NCBI GenBank assembly: GCA_016934605.1
Contig: JAFGSO010000019.1
Location: 1-33,990, forward strand
Source: Calditrichota bacterium
Lineage (GTDB): Bacteria; Calditrichota; Calditrichia; RBG-13-44-9
Length of the DNA stretch: 33,990 nt
Direction: 5' to 3'
This document shows positions 7,549 to 15,895 of the stretch, piece after piece. Both the position numbers and the translations under genes were made by a program. The stretch's first letter is position 1. Each line of letters starts with the position of its first letter. The notes under the pieces are model-generated. The model did not search any database and was not told the DNA's origin. It worked only from the letters and a program-made list of their open reading frames with translations.

Positions 7549-8244
7549 ATGGAAAATACAGATATGAATTCTGAATTCTTAAAGCAAATACCCTTATTTT
7601 CTGAACTGAATGACCGCGATCTGGAAAAAATTATTCAGGTTGCTACCAAACAACGCTACCATAAAGACAATATTATTCTGATTGAAGAGGAAGTGGGTTC
7701 CACCATGTTCATCATCCTCTCCGGCCGTGTTAAAATTTCCAGGATCAGCGATGATGGACGTGAAGTGATCCTATCCATTCTCAGCGACGGAGATTTTTTC
7801 GGGGAAATGTCCCTGCTGGATGGATATACCAGATCGGCTAATGTAACTGCCATTGAAGAAGCAGAACTGCTGGTAATCCGCCGGGAGGAATTCCTTCAGA
7901 TGCTCCACGATTATCCTCAGATTGCCGTGAATCTCCTGAAAGAACTCGCTCAGCGTATACGGAAAAGTGATGAGCATATAAAATCATTATCTCTCCAGGA
8001 CGCCACTGGCCGTGTCGCCTCCACCTTGCTCCGGATTGCGGAAGATTCCGGTGTTTTCCGAAAAGGGCAGGTTGAAATTGCAGAACTGCCATTGCAGCAG
8101 GATCTGGCTAATATGGCCGGAACAAGCCGGGAAACCATATCCCGTGTTATTAAAACACTTAGTGATGAAGGATATCTTAAAAAACAAAGTGGTAAAATCA
8201 TCATTCTGGATTATGAAAAATTTCAGCTTAGATTTTCAAAATAG
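7549..8244 (+). CDS. Crp/Fnr-family transcription regulator
   Basis: A 231-residue activator or repressor. Residues 10-125 form a cyclic-nucleotide-binding domain: GDFFGEMSLLDGYTRSANVTA keeps the phosphate-cassette E86, R95 and S96 that bind the cyclic nucleotide in E. coli CRP. A long dimerisation helix runs about 118-150. A winged helix follows, with the recognition motif QQDLANMAGTSRETISRVIKTL (about 183-204). There is no N-terminal cysteine cluster, so it is not an FNR-type iron-sulfur sensor. The stop of the SPOR gene directly abuts its ATG; an alternative start is Met6 (7564). It precedes the sensor kinase gene by 21 bases. Ligand (cAMP or other) is inferred from the cassette only. Confidence 0.92.
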   Translation: MENTDMNSEFLKQIPLFSELNDRDLEKIIQVATKQRYHKDNIILIEEEVGSTMFIILSGRVKISRISDDGREVILSILSDGDFFGEMSLLDGYTRSANVTAIEEAELLVIRREEFLQMLHDYPQIAVNLLKELAQRIRKSDEHIKSLSLQDATGRVASTLLRIAEDSGVFRKGQVEIAELPLQQDLANMAGTSRETISRVIKTLSDEGYLKKQSGKIIILDYEKFQLRFSK

Positions 8245-8265
8245 ATTTTATCTGTTTTATATAAA

Positions 8266-10305
8266 ATGAAAATATTTATTGCCGGAGAAGACAGGGAGTC
8301 TTCTGCCTACATTCGAGATGCTTTGATTCAGACCGGTCTCGATATACAGCTTATTAATTTTGATATCCTCGGTAACAATAACCTTGATAAATCAGATGCC
8401 GCCATTCTGATTCTCAACTTTTCAGCCGAGAAAGACCCGGACTCACAACATTTGAAACAGATTCTGTCATTCGTCAGAGATTTTCCCGCACCTGTTATTT
8501 CATTTGTTCAGCCGGCAAAAAGTGAACTTCAGCAACAGTTGGAAGACGAGGGATTTCATCCTGTACTGGAATTACCTTATTCCCATGCCGAGATCCGGTT
8601 GCTGATAACCGGATACCTGAAGGAATCCCCGGATTTTTTAAATCCTGAAGATAAAAATCAGAAAGTTTCAGGTGCTGACGACCCACTTGAAATGTTTTTT
8701 AATCTGATGAATTCCATGCAGAAAAATAACTGGAATTTCTCTCGACTGGTTCGCGAATTGATGGGATTCACCCATCACTGCCTCAATATTTCCCACATTC
8801 TTTTTCTGGAAGATATGGGGAATTCAGAGGGACTGGTAAAAAACAGTGTTTCTTTGACGTGGATGAAAAGTGATTTCAAAATTAATCTCAAAAATTTAAG
8901 CTATAATCAAAATGTCATCGATGATCTGATCATACTTGAGAATCTTGAAAAAAATAATTCGGCCAGAACCTATCTGAAATCGCTGCTGGGGAGAGAATCG
9001 AAATCACTGATTGTTTGTCCGGTATTCCTTCAGAATCAACGAAAATTCACTTATCTGTTTCTCAATGAACATAAAAAAACATTCACCGCTGCTCAGAAGA
9101 GACTGATATACTTTATGCGAAATTTAAGTGAATTCGCTCTGGAAAAAGAGAAATTTTCTGTACGTCAACCGCCTGACTCTTCCGCTTCGTCGGCTATTTT
9201 TTTTCAGGGAATTATTGATCATCTGAATTTTGGCATTGTTATCATAGACCGGAAGCTCGGCATAAAATTTATAAACCGGGAGGCTTCACATCTTCTTCAG
9301 TTAAAGATAGCCGGAAATAATTACCAGAATCTCCGGGAGATTCTCGGTGAACAGAATATTCAGGCTGTTGTTGATTCCATGAAAACAATCGACGGTACTT
9401 TTCAGAGGCCGGAGATTGAGCTGGAAACTGCGACCGGCCAGAAACTGCTTATCGGCTTTACCTTAACCGAGTACCTGGATCCCCTGAACGAGGAGAAAGT
9501 TTACATTCTCTCGCTGAAAGATATTACCTATACCAAAGAACTCCAGGAAGAAATGACCCGCATGGATAGGCTGGCGTCACTGGGAGTGATGGCCAGTGGT
9601 ATCGCTCATGAAATTAGAAATCCCCTGGCAGGAATAAAAGCTATTGCCCAGACGTTTGAAGAAGAGCTTGCAAAAGATGACCCAAAGAATGAATATGTTA
9701 CACGAATCATTAAACAGGTGAATCGCCTGGACGATCTTCTGAAATCACTTTTTTCCTATGCGAAACCTCAGAAGCCCAACCGCCAGTTTTCTTCGGTCCA
9801 GGAGATTATCTATGATGTGCTTTCACTTCTGAAGCAGAAACTGCAGAGCCAGAATATTAAACTGATCCAATCCATCCAGAAGCCGTTGAAAGATGTTTTT
9901 GTGGATAATTCACAGATACAGCAGGTGCTCTTTAACCTCGTTCTGAATAGTATCGAGGCCATTGAAGGACCTGGTGAAATCAGTATTACCGTGAATGAAA
10001 TCAGGGATGATGCAGCAACCTTCCGCCGCAAACCTTTCTATAATAAAATCACTGATAAGCCGTATATTCTGATCCGGATCTCCGATTCGGGTTATGGAAT
10101 TTCTCCCGAGAATCTTCAGCAGATTTTTAATCCATTTTTCACAACAAAAAATTTTGGTACCGGCCTGGGTCTTTCAATCGTTTATCAAATAGTCCAGGAA
10201 AATAATGGTATTATTTATTTTGAAAGCGAAAAGAATGTCGGCACGGATTGTTATCTTTTCCTGCCTGCATTTGAACCGGTCTCCAAAGAATCCATGAAAA
10301 GTTAA
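8266..10305 (+). CDS. PAS-containing sensor histidine kinase with degenerate receiver at the N-terminus
   Basis: A soluble 679-residue kinase; I see no transmembrane segment. Residues 1-120 look like a receiver fold, but the phosphoacceptor site reads ILNFS (Asn or Phe instead of Asp) and the conserved lysine of the KP motif is lost (LELPY), so it is a pseudoreceiver. Residues about 140-295 resemble a divergent GAF domain. A PAS domain spans about 312-425. The DHp has H448 in MASGIAHEIRNPLAGIKA. The ATPase domain has N561 (NLVLNSIEAI), DSGYGI and FFTTKNFGTGLGL. This is the NtrB/ZraS-like class. It lies in an operon after the Crp-type regulator and 4 bases before the MqnA-like gene. No cognate regulator adjoins; the receivers at 4774, 13085 and 15872 are candidates. 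Confidence 0.9.
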   Translation: MKIFIAGEDRESSAYIRDALIQTGLDIQLINFDILGNNNLDKSDAAILILNFSAEKDPDSQHLKQILSFVRDFPAPVISFVQPAKSELQQQLEDEGFHPVLELPYSHAEIRLLITGYLKESPDFLNPEDKNQKVSGADDPLEMFFNLMNSMQKNNWNFSRLVRELMGFTHHCLNISHILFLEDMGNSEGLVKNSVSLTWMKSDFKINLKNLSYNQNVIDDLIILENLEKNNSARTYLKSLLGRESKSLIVCPVFLQNQRKFTYLFLNEHKKTFTAAQKRLIYFMRNLSEFALEKEKFSVRQPPDSSASSAIFFQGIIDHLNFGIVIIDRKLGIKFINREASHLLQLKIAGNNYQNLREILGEQNIQAVVDSMKTIDGTFQRPEIELETATGQKLLIGFTLTEYLDPLNEEKVYILSLKDITYTKELQEEMTRMDRLASLGVMASGIAHEIRNPLAGIKAIAQTFEEELAKDDPKNEYVTRIIKQVNRLDDLLKSLFSYAKPQKPNRQFSSVQEIIYDVLSLLKQKLQSQNIKLIQSIQKPLKDVFVDNSQIQQVLFNLVLNSIEAIEGPGEISITVNEIRDDAATFRRKPFYNKITDKPYILIRISDSGYGISPENLQQIFNPFFTTKNFGTGLGLSIVYQIVQENNGIIYFESEKNVGTDCYLFLPAFEPVSKESMKS

Positions 10306-10309
10306 GCTA

Positions 10310-11119
10310 ATGAATCTGGTCTCATCACTCCCATTTTTATCTTTACCTGTTCTGTATGCCATAGAAAACAATCTGGTGGAACACCATATCAATATCAAAT
10401 ATCTCCATGAAAACGATATTCTATCCTCCCTGACAGAGGGCTCTGCAGATGCTGCTTTTATCTCTCCATTAACTTTTGCCCGGAATACCAGTGGACTTCA
10501 GATCGTCAGGGATTTTACGGTGAACAGTCCGAACTACGGGCGAAATGCACTACTGTTTTTCAGTGGTAATCTTACCAGCATCGATACCATTTATTTTGAA
10601 TCGGGTAAAGATAATAACGAATTCGATCTGTTCCTGGCAGAGGTTGTGTTAAAAGAATATTTTGAAATTATACCCCAATGGGAAAAAATCGAAAATGTTA
10701 TTCCGGATAGCAAAGCACTCGCATCACACAAGGTGATATTTATTCCCTCACCAATATCTTTCGATATGTATCCGGACTATGAAAATTATATTGATCTCTC
10801 CGAAGAGTGGTCCCTCCAGACGGAACTTCCCCTGGTACATGGACTTTTGTGCGTAACCAATTCCTTTAAAGATCGCGAATCTCTTGCAAAGCTAAGGCTC
10901 TCCAGGGAACTTGGTCTCCGAAATCTGATGAAAATCGCCAAAAGGTATGCCGAGAACCACCCGCAAAACTGGGATGTTTATTTCGATTTATGGAATGAAA
11001 AATATCAATACTATCCTGTTCCGGAAACCTGGGATTCTCTGGAACAGCTGTTTTCCTACATGTTTTATTATGCCAGGGCAGAATATTACCCGGAGTTGAA
11101 ATTTTACCCAGAAGATTAA
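10310..11119 (+). CDS. MqnA-like (VitK2_biosynth fold) putative ligand-binding protein
   Basis: 269 residues, cytoplasmic by absence of a signal peptide. The layout resembles menaquinone-biosynthesis MqnA/MqnD proteins, which have a periplasmic-binding-protein fold: an N-terminal LPFLSLPVLYAIENN segment, LTEGSADAAFISPLTFARN (compare the LxxGxxDxAxIPxxxY region), a C-lobe SEEWSLQTELPLVHGLLCVTNS, and a final LGLRNLMKIAKRYAEN helix plus YYPVPETWDSLEQLFSYMFYYA. The Asn of the MqnA YLN motif seems replaced, so chorismate dehydratase activity is doubtful. The start lies 4 bases after the histidine kinase stop, suggesting it informs that kinase or receives its signal. Family assignment is by pattern only and could be wrong; the alternative is a lone PhnD-type binding protein. 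Confidence 0.5.
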   Translation: MNLVSSLPFLSLPVLYAIENNLVEHHINIKYLHENDILSSLTEGSADAAFISPLTFARNTSGLQIVRDFTVNSPNYGRNALLFFSGNLTSIDTIYFESGKDNNEFDLFLAEVVLKEYFEIIPQWEKIENVIPDSKALASHKVIFIPSPISFDMYPDYENYIDLSEEWSLQTELPLVHGLLCVTNSFKDRESLAKLRLSRELGLRNLMKIAKRYAENHPQNWDVYFDLWNEKYQYYPVPETWDSLEQLFSYMFYYARAEYYPELKFYPED

Positions 11120-11232
11120 ATACCAGATCCGATTGAATGTAAATTATTTGCACAAAACTGTGATTTTCACTTTTGTATATTTCTCATGTTTATTAAAACT
11201 TTGTCGTATATTCTTAAAAATAATGGGAATGA

Positions 11233-11263
11233 TTGGTTTTAAAAAAAATTGGCAGTAATTTTG
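11233..11263 (+). promoter_or_regulatory. Promoter of the PorV-like gene
   Basis: TTGGTT (11233-11238), 17 bases, TAATTT (11256-11261) extended to TAATTTTG. It fits both sigma70 and the Bacteroidetes TAnnTTTG -7 element (TTGG, 19 bases, TAATTTTG). GAGGAAG lies just downstream and the start codon is at 11298. Confidence 0.5.
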
Positions 11264-11297
11264 CAATTCTCTTGAGGAAGAATAAACGGGATATTGT

Positions 11298-12581
11298 ATG
11301 AATAGATTCAGATTCTGGTATTTTATGGTGTTCGTTGTGTTAATTCTGGCAAATTCTGAAAGTGAGGCCAGCGGGAATAATGCATTCAATTTTTTGCAGA
11401 TGAATATCGGTAGCCGTGCCCAGGGAATGGGAAAAGCCTTCACTGCTGTGAGTGGAGATCTGAACGGCCTGTATTATAATCCTGCCAGCGTCGGTTTCGC
11501 TTTACATCCTTCTCTGATGTTTTATCATGCACAATTGTATGAGGATATCGCCATTGAAAATTTTTCCGCCATGCTTCCTGATGTCCGTAATTTTACTTTT
11601 TCAATGGGATTGAGTTATCTGCATCTGCCGGAAATTGATGAGTATGAAATTAATGGTGGCTCGCCAGTCCATCTGGGTACATTTCAGGTATATGATTTTG
11701 TTTCTCAGGTTGGTGTGAGTTACCTGATGAACCGTCGTGTTTCCATGGGTATGCAGATGAAGTATCTTCAGGAAAGAATTGATGAAGTTACGGCCTCAGG
11801 CGTGGCTTTTGATATTGGTGTACTGGCCAGACTGCCTATCGATTATCTCAGTATTGGTGCTTCCGTACAGAATATGGGACCGAATGTCAAATTTGATCAG
11901 ACGAAGGAAAAATTACCCTTAACCTACCGTCTCGGACTCGCTTATCAGTTGCCTGCCTATATGGTCACTTTTGCTTTTGATGCGGTGAAGACCATCGATG
12001 AGGACTGGCAGTTTTACCCCGGGCTTGAGATGGAATTCCTGAAGAGTCTGGCAATCAGAACCGGCTATCAGTATAACCCCGACGTAGGTGGAGGATACAA
12101 TGTTGGTGCCGGACTCAAATTTCTTGATAATTACCGGTTGAATTACGTTTTTTCTTCAGCAGGAATCCTGGGCAGCACCCATCGTGCTGAAATTTGCATC
12201 AATTTGCGCAGCGGAAAAGACAAAAAGTCATACGATTACGTAAAAGCTTTCCCTGCAAGCAATAAAGCAACTTCGATGAATGTTAACAGGAATATATCCT
12301 ATTTCCTTCCTGTTCCGGGGAGCTTAACATACCGAAAACTGTCCAATGAATTGATTCTCAGCTGGGAAAAATCTGCTCTCAGTGATGCACAATATCACGT
12401 CTGGGTCGAAATTCCCGGAAAAACCGGAATCGTAAAGATTACCGAGAAACCGTTGAGTGAGAATATTTATACATTCAAACCCACCGTCGATAAAATAGAT
12501 CTGGTATTTTATGTCAGTTTATATAAGGATGGTAAAGAGAGTGAATTTTCAGAACCACTCAAGGTAAAATACCGGAAATAA
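11298..12581 (+). CDS. PorV/PorQ-family outer-membrane barrel with C-terminal Ig/FnIII-like domain
   Basis: An exported protein of 427 residues with a signal peptide to about residue 26 (ending SESEASG). The mature N-terminus NAFNFLQMNIGSRAQGMGKAFTAVSGDLNGLYYNPASVGF is the family hallmark (SRAxGMGxAFTAxxxDxxxxYxNPA). A 14-stranded-type barrel follows to about residue 310, ending near STHRAEICINL. Unlike the shorter paralog at 25193, it carries a further 115 residues including a beta-sandwich-like module (LTYRKLSNELILSWEKS...YHVWVEI...FYVSLYKDGKESEFS) with the Trp/Tyr pattern of fibronectin III. In Bacteroidetes PorV shuttles type IX secretion substrates; whether this one does so is unknown. 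It is a single-gene transcript with its own promoter and terminator. Confidence 0.8.
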   Translation: MNRFRFWYFMVFVVLILANSESEASGNNAFNFLQMNIGSRAQGMGKAFTAVSGDLNGLYYNPASVGFALHPSLMFYHAQLYEDIAIENFSAMLPDVRNFTFSMGLSYLHLPEIDEYEINGGSPVHLGTFQVYDFVSQVGVSYLMNRRVSMGMQMKYLQERIDEVTASGVAFDIGVLARLPIDYLSIGASVQNMGPNVKFDQTKEKLPLTYRLGLAYQLPAYMVTFAFDAVKTIDEDWQFYPGLEMEFLKSLAIRTGYQYNPDVGGGYNVGAGLKFLDNYRLNYVFSSAGILGSTHRAEICINLRSGKDKKSYDYVKAFPASNKATSMNVNRNISYFLPVPGSLTYRKLSNELILSWEKSALSDAQYHVWVEIPGKTGIVKITEKPLSENIYTFKPTVDKIDLVFYVSLYKDGKESEFSEPLKVKYRK

Positions 12582-12622
12582 GAAAAAATCCGACCATAAT
12601 CCGATTTTTATGACCATTCTAC

Positions 12623-12646
12623 AAGCCCCGTCTTCGGGGCTTTTTT
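12623..12646 (+). terminator. Intrinsic terminator after the PorV-like gene
   Basis: AAGCCCCG / TCTT / CGGGGCTT followed by T: an 8-bp GC-rich stem, 4-base loop and T run, 41 bases after the stop codon. It is the strongest terminator seen in the window and separates this gene from the signalling island. Confidence 0.92.
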
Positions 12647-12765
12647 ATGAACTACCAATTTCTTAAATAAATTCTTCTTAATTATCTTTTCTGGTTTGTC
12701 GAAAATATTTTAAGAAACCATAACGGAAAGAAGCGAAATTTCAGGAAAGATTTGAAGGGCAATCC

Positions 12766-13071
12766 ATGGAAATAACCGTTAACAGGAACGGAAAATCTAT
12801 CCGGATCTCAATTATAGGTGCAGTTGATAATGAAAATGCAGAAGAATTAAAATATGAACTTCAGAATCTTACAGGGGAGGATTTCCAGGAAGCAGTGTTC
12901 GATCTAAGTTATGTACCATTTATAACCAGCTCAGGAATCGGAAAATTTCTAATTTTTTATAAAACGCTTCTCTCACAGGATCGGAAGATGCGGATTGAGG
13001 GGATTAACGATACTCTGCTCGATCTTTTTAAATCCATAAAGCTGGATCAGCTCTTTACCATAGAAAAATAA
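12766..13071 (+). CDS. STAS-domain anti-sigma-factor antagonist (SpoIIAA/RsbV-like)
   Basis: A 101-residue single STAS domain. The beta-strand start ITVNRNGKSIRISIIGAVDNENAEEL and the phosphorylation loop VFDLSYVPFITSSGIGKFL match SpoIIAA/RsbV. S55 aligns with the serine phosphorylated by the RsbW/SpoIIAB kinase, although the usual Asp before it is Thr here. In partner switching the unphosphorylated form traps the anti-sigma kinase. The next two genes encode the matching kinase domain and a SpoIIE phosphatase, which supports this role. AAGGG lies 7 bases before the ATG. There is 13 bp to the next gene. Confidence 0.9.
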   Translation: MEITVNRNGKSIRISIIGAVDNENAEELKYELQNLTGEDFQEAVFDLSYVPFITSSGIGKFLIFYKTLLSQDRKMRIEGINDTLLDLFKSIKLDQLFTIEK

Positions 13072-13084
13072 ATAGAAGTTTATA

Positions 13085-14008
13085 ATGGAATTCACATCTT
13101 GCCGGCACATTTTAGTGGTTGATGATGAGCATACCATAGTGGATTTACTCGAGGAATTTTTCAAGGGTTTAGGGTGCAATGTTTCTACTGCCGCCAGTGC
13201 AGAGGAGGCGCTTGAAAAATTGAGGAATGGTAAATCTTATCAGCTGGTCCTTACGGATATTAACATGCCCGGGAAATCGGGCCTGGATCTATTAAAAATA
13301 ATCCGGGAAACCCGGGAAGATCTTCCGGTTGTATTACTGACCGGTCTGAAAACCCTGGACAATGCCATTAATGCGGTTAAAAGCGGAGCCACCGATTATA
13401 TAACGAAACCATTTGAACTCAGCACACTCCAACGGGTTGTTGAAAGAATACTTCGTAAGCAAGACAGGATCGTCCGCAAGGAACAGATTTATGAAAACCT
13501 GAATTATCTCAAACTTAATTTTGAATATGAAACAGGTAAACTGGATCCAGGTGCTGTTGCCCGAAAACTGGTGAAATATCTCGAGAAAATTCGCTTTGCA
13601 GAATCCGATGAACTCGGGAAATATGAGCTGGCTTTTACCGAAACCCTGGTAAATGCTATCGAACACGGAAATCTGGAGCTTGCCTCACGGACTAAGAACA
13701 GTGATTCATTTCAGATTGCCGAGTATGAGGAATTAAAAGAAAAACGCTTAAATGAGCAGGTTTTTGCTGAAAGGAAAATAATTATCACATTTGAGTGTAC
13801 CAGAGAAGTATTCAACTTTTCCGTCAAGGATGAAGGGAACGGTTTCAACTGGCGAAAGTATCTGAATTCCTCTCACCAGATTCAAAATGAATCCATGAAA
13901 TCATATGGACGTGGTTTTCACCTGATACGCCATGTAATCGATGAAGTTCATTTTAATGATACAGGTAATATTATTACCCTAATCAAAAACAGTGCCCAAA
14001 ATACCTAG
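13085..14008 (+). CDS. Receiver fused to RsbW/SpoIIAB-like serine kinase domain
   Basis: A 307-residue two-domain protein. Residues 7-125 are a complete receiver (D13/D14, phosphoacceptor D58 in VLTDINMPG, T86, K108 in TKPF). After a linker, residues about 155-303 form a HATPase_c_2 domain with the N box FTETLVNAIEHGN (N190), G1 box KDEGNGFNW and G2 segment SYGRGFHLI, as in anti-sigma kinases of the RsbW class rather than sensor kinases. Phosphorylation of the receiver would switch the kinase or its grip on partners, so a two-component signal feeds a partner switch. It lies between the STAS protein and the SpoIIE phosphatase. The sequestered target is not encoded beside it. Confidence 0.9.
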   Translation: MEFTSCRHILVVDDEHTIVDLLEEFFKGLGCNVSTAASAEEALEKLRNGKSYQLVLTDINMPGKSGLDLLKIIRETREDLPVVLLTGLKTLDNAINAVKSGATDYITKPFELSTLQRVVERILRKQDRIVRKEQIYENLNYLKLNFEYETGKLDPGAVARKLVKYLEKIRFAESDELGKYELAFTETLVNAIEHGNLELASRTKNSDSFQIAEYEELKEKRLNEQVFAERKIIITFECTREVFNFSVKDEGNGFNWRKYLNSSHQIQNESMKSYGRGFHLIRHVIDEVHFNDTGNIITLIKNSAQNT

Positions 14009-14026
14009 ACACAGAGAATTGGCAGA

Positions 14027-15781
14027 ATGAATCGTGCTGAGCTGACAGGCATTTTAAATAATTCAAAGGTTAAGAATCTTAAACATCCGGTATTCTTTGT
14101 GACTCATGCTGGTCGTGTTATCAGTTACAATAAATCTGCTGCTGAATTAATTCGTCTGTATTCCGGTGCATTAATTCATTCAATTGAAGATTCATTTGAT
14201 CAGGATAAAAAAAATAATCAGAAAATTTTTAAAAATAATAATTCGATTTTTATCAATACGATCTTCGGTTTTGAAGCAAACTGTACTTGTCAGATGATCT
14301 GGTTTCCCGACTTTGAGGGGGAAGATACCCGGCAATATGCCGGTGTTCTGATCTGGGAGTCCGGAAACCATGCGGCGATTGAGGGGCGCTATATACATTA
14401 CTTAAAATCTATAAACAAACTTTCGGGTAACAGTAACAAATATAAAAATATTCATTCCTTGTCCCGGTTTTTCGCCAATGAGCTTTATAAAGCTGAATAC
14501 AATTTTTATCATGTTGGATTGTTTTTGAGGGATCCTCTTTTTTCTGGTTCTGAAGTTATTCTGATGGCGGCAGCAGGGGAGTCCCGCCAGTTTCTAAAAA
14601 AAGATTTGAGTCACAGATACCATCAATCTATATCTACAGGTGTAATAGGAAAAGTTATTACTGAAAGACGGTCAATTATTGTTGATGATACGGACAAAAT
14701 AGATTTTTATCATAGTACTTCACTGTTTCGTGGAAAATCTGAGATAGCCGTGCCTATCTTTCTGCACAATGAAGTAATGGGCGTTATCAACATTGAATCA
14801 AAAGAGCTTGTCCGGTTCGATTCTTCCGATCAGGCTTTTCTGGAAGCAGTGGCAGATATTTATGCGGCAAATATATATCGGATAGAAACTCATAAAGAAA
14901 TTCAGAAGAAAAATTCGGAACTGGAAAATTATCTCGATCAAATCCGCAAGTACAATGAAAAACTGGAAAGACAGTCAAAACGGCTTAGAAATGCTCTTGA
15001 AAAAAGAATCGAAATTCAAAAAATAGTTGAAAAACAAAACGAAAAAATTCAGAATAAACTGGAGATGGGAGCAGAATTGCAGAAATCACTTCTCCCCAGA
15101 TCTTTTCCGGATTCTCCGGAACTGGTTTTTCATGCCTGTTATTATCCGAATTCACAGCTGGGTGGAGATCTTTACGATGTATGTACACTGGATGATAATC
15201 ATATTGGTATTATCATCGCAGATGTGTCCGGTTATGGCGTTTCTGCTGCGATGATTGCTGCCATGTTTAAAGCCTATTTCAATAACTTCAGCAAATCATT
15301 GTTGAGTACGGCGGGAATAATGTCCCGATTAAACAGAGCATTTTATTCCGTACTCCAGACTGGCGATTTTATTTCTGCATTTTATATGATTTTAGATACC
15401 AGAAATTTTAAAGCGATATATACAAATGCAGGACATACTTTTCCGTTATTATACCGGGCCAGTACGGCTCAGATAGAGGAGCTTGATACTTCAGGATTTT
15501 TTGTTGGACTGTTTGACAGAAAAGAATACCAGGAACAGGAGACCGTTATTTTTCCGGGTGACCGGTTGCTTTTCTACACAGATGGAGTCGTTGAGAGTCG
15601 TAATCATAAAAATCAGTTCGGAATAGGAAGGTTAAGAACTGTTTACCTGAATGAAATTCTAAATGGAAGCGAAGGCAAAGAAATTCTGAATAAGATAATT
15701 GATGAGATTCAGCGCTTTACAGGTAGATCCAGCTTTGAAGATGATGTAACGCTGCTAAACATTGAGCGAATGGTTCTCTAA
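14027..15781 (+). CDS. PAS-GAF-SpoIIE (PP2C) phosphatase, RsbU-like
   Basis: A cytoplasmic 584-residue serine phosphatase expected to dephosphorylate the STAS protein. A PAS-like segment (about 15-115) is followed by a GAF domain (about 140-285: STGVIGKVITERRSIIVDD, SEIAVPIFLHNEVMGVINIES), a coiled coil (about 285-350) and the SpoIIE domain (about 352-580). Metal-binding motifs are intact: LGGDLYDV (D381), IIADVSGYGVSAAM (D399), LLFYTDGVVESRN and FEDDVTLL. The ELQKSLLP motif leading into the phosphatase is the usual RsbU linker. The gene follows the REC-kinase gene by 18 bp. The ligand sensed by the GAF/PAS part is unknown. Confidence 0.92.
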   Translation: MNRAELTGILNNSKVKNLKHPVFFVTHAGRVISYNKSAAELIRLYSGALIHSIEDSFDQDKKNNQKIFKNNNSIFINTIFGFEANCTCQMIWFPDFEGEDTRQYAGVLIWESGNHAAIEGRYIHYLKSINKLSGNSNKYKNIHSLSRFFANELYKAEYNFYHVGLFLRDPLFSGSEVILMAAAGESRQFLKKDLSHRYHQSISTGVIGKVITERRSIIVDDTDKIDFYHSTSLFRGKSEIAVPIFLHNEVMGVINIESKELVRFDSSDQAFLEAVADIYAANIYRIETHKEIQKKNSELENYLDQIRKYNEKLERQSKRLRNALEKRIEIQKIVEKQNEKIQNKLEMGAELQKSLLPRSFPDSPELVFHACYYPNSQLGGDLYDVCTLDDNHIGIIIADVSGYGVSAAMIAAMFKAYFNNFSKSLLSTAGIMSRLNRAFYSVLQTGDFISAFYMILDTRNFKAIYTNAGHTFPLLYRASTAQIEELDTSGFFVGLFDRKEYQEQETVIFPGDRLLFYTDGVVESRNHKNQFGIGRLRTVYLNEILNGSEGKEILNKIIDEIQRFTGRSSFEDDVTLLNIERMVL

Positions 15782-15895
15782 ATGATCCTTTCGGCTTTTT
15801 CCAGAAACAAATTTTTGTTATATTAAATTATGCATTGGCTCAGGTACAATTAAGAACAAACTATTTTAAAAATGATGGAAAATAAGGTCACATCC

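Noticed and set aside
12584-12609. AAAAATC...GATTTTT inverted repeat after the PorV-like gene
   Set aside because: Only seven AT-rich pairs; the GC-rich hairpin just downstream is the convincing terminator.
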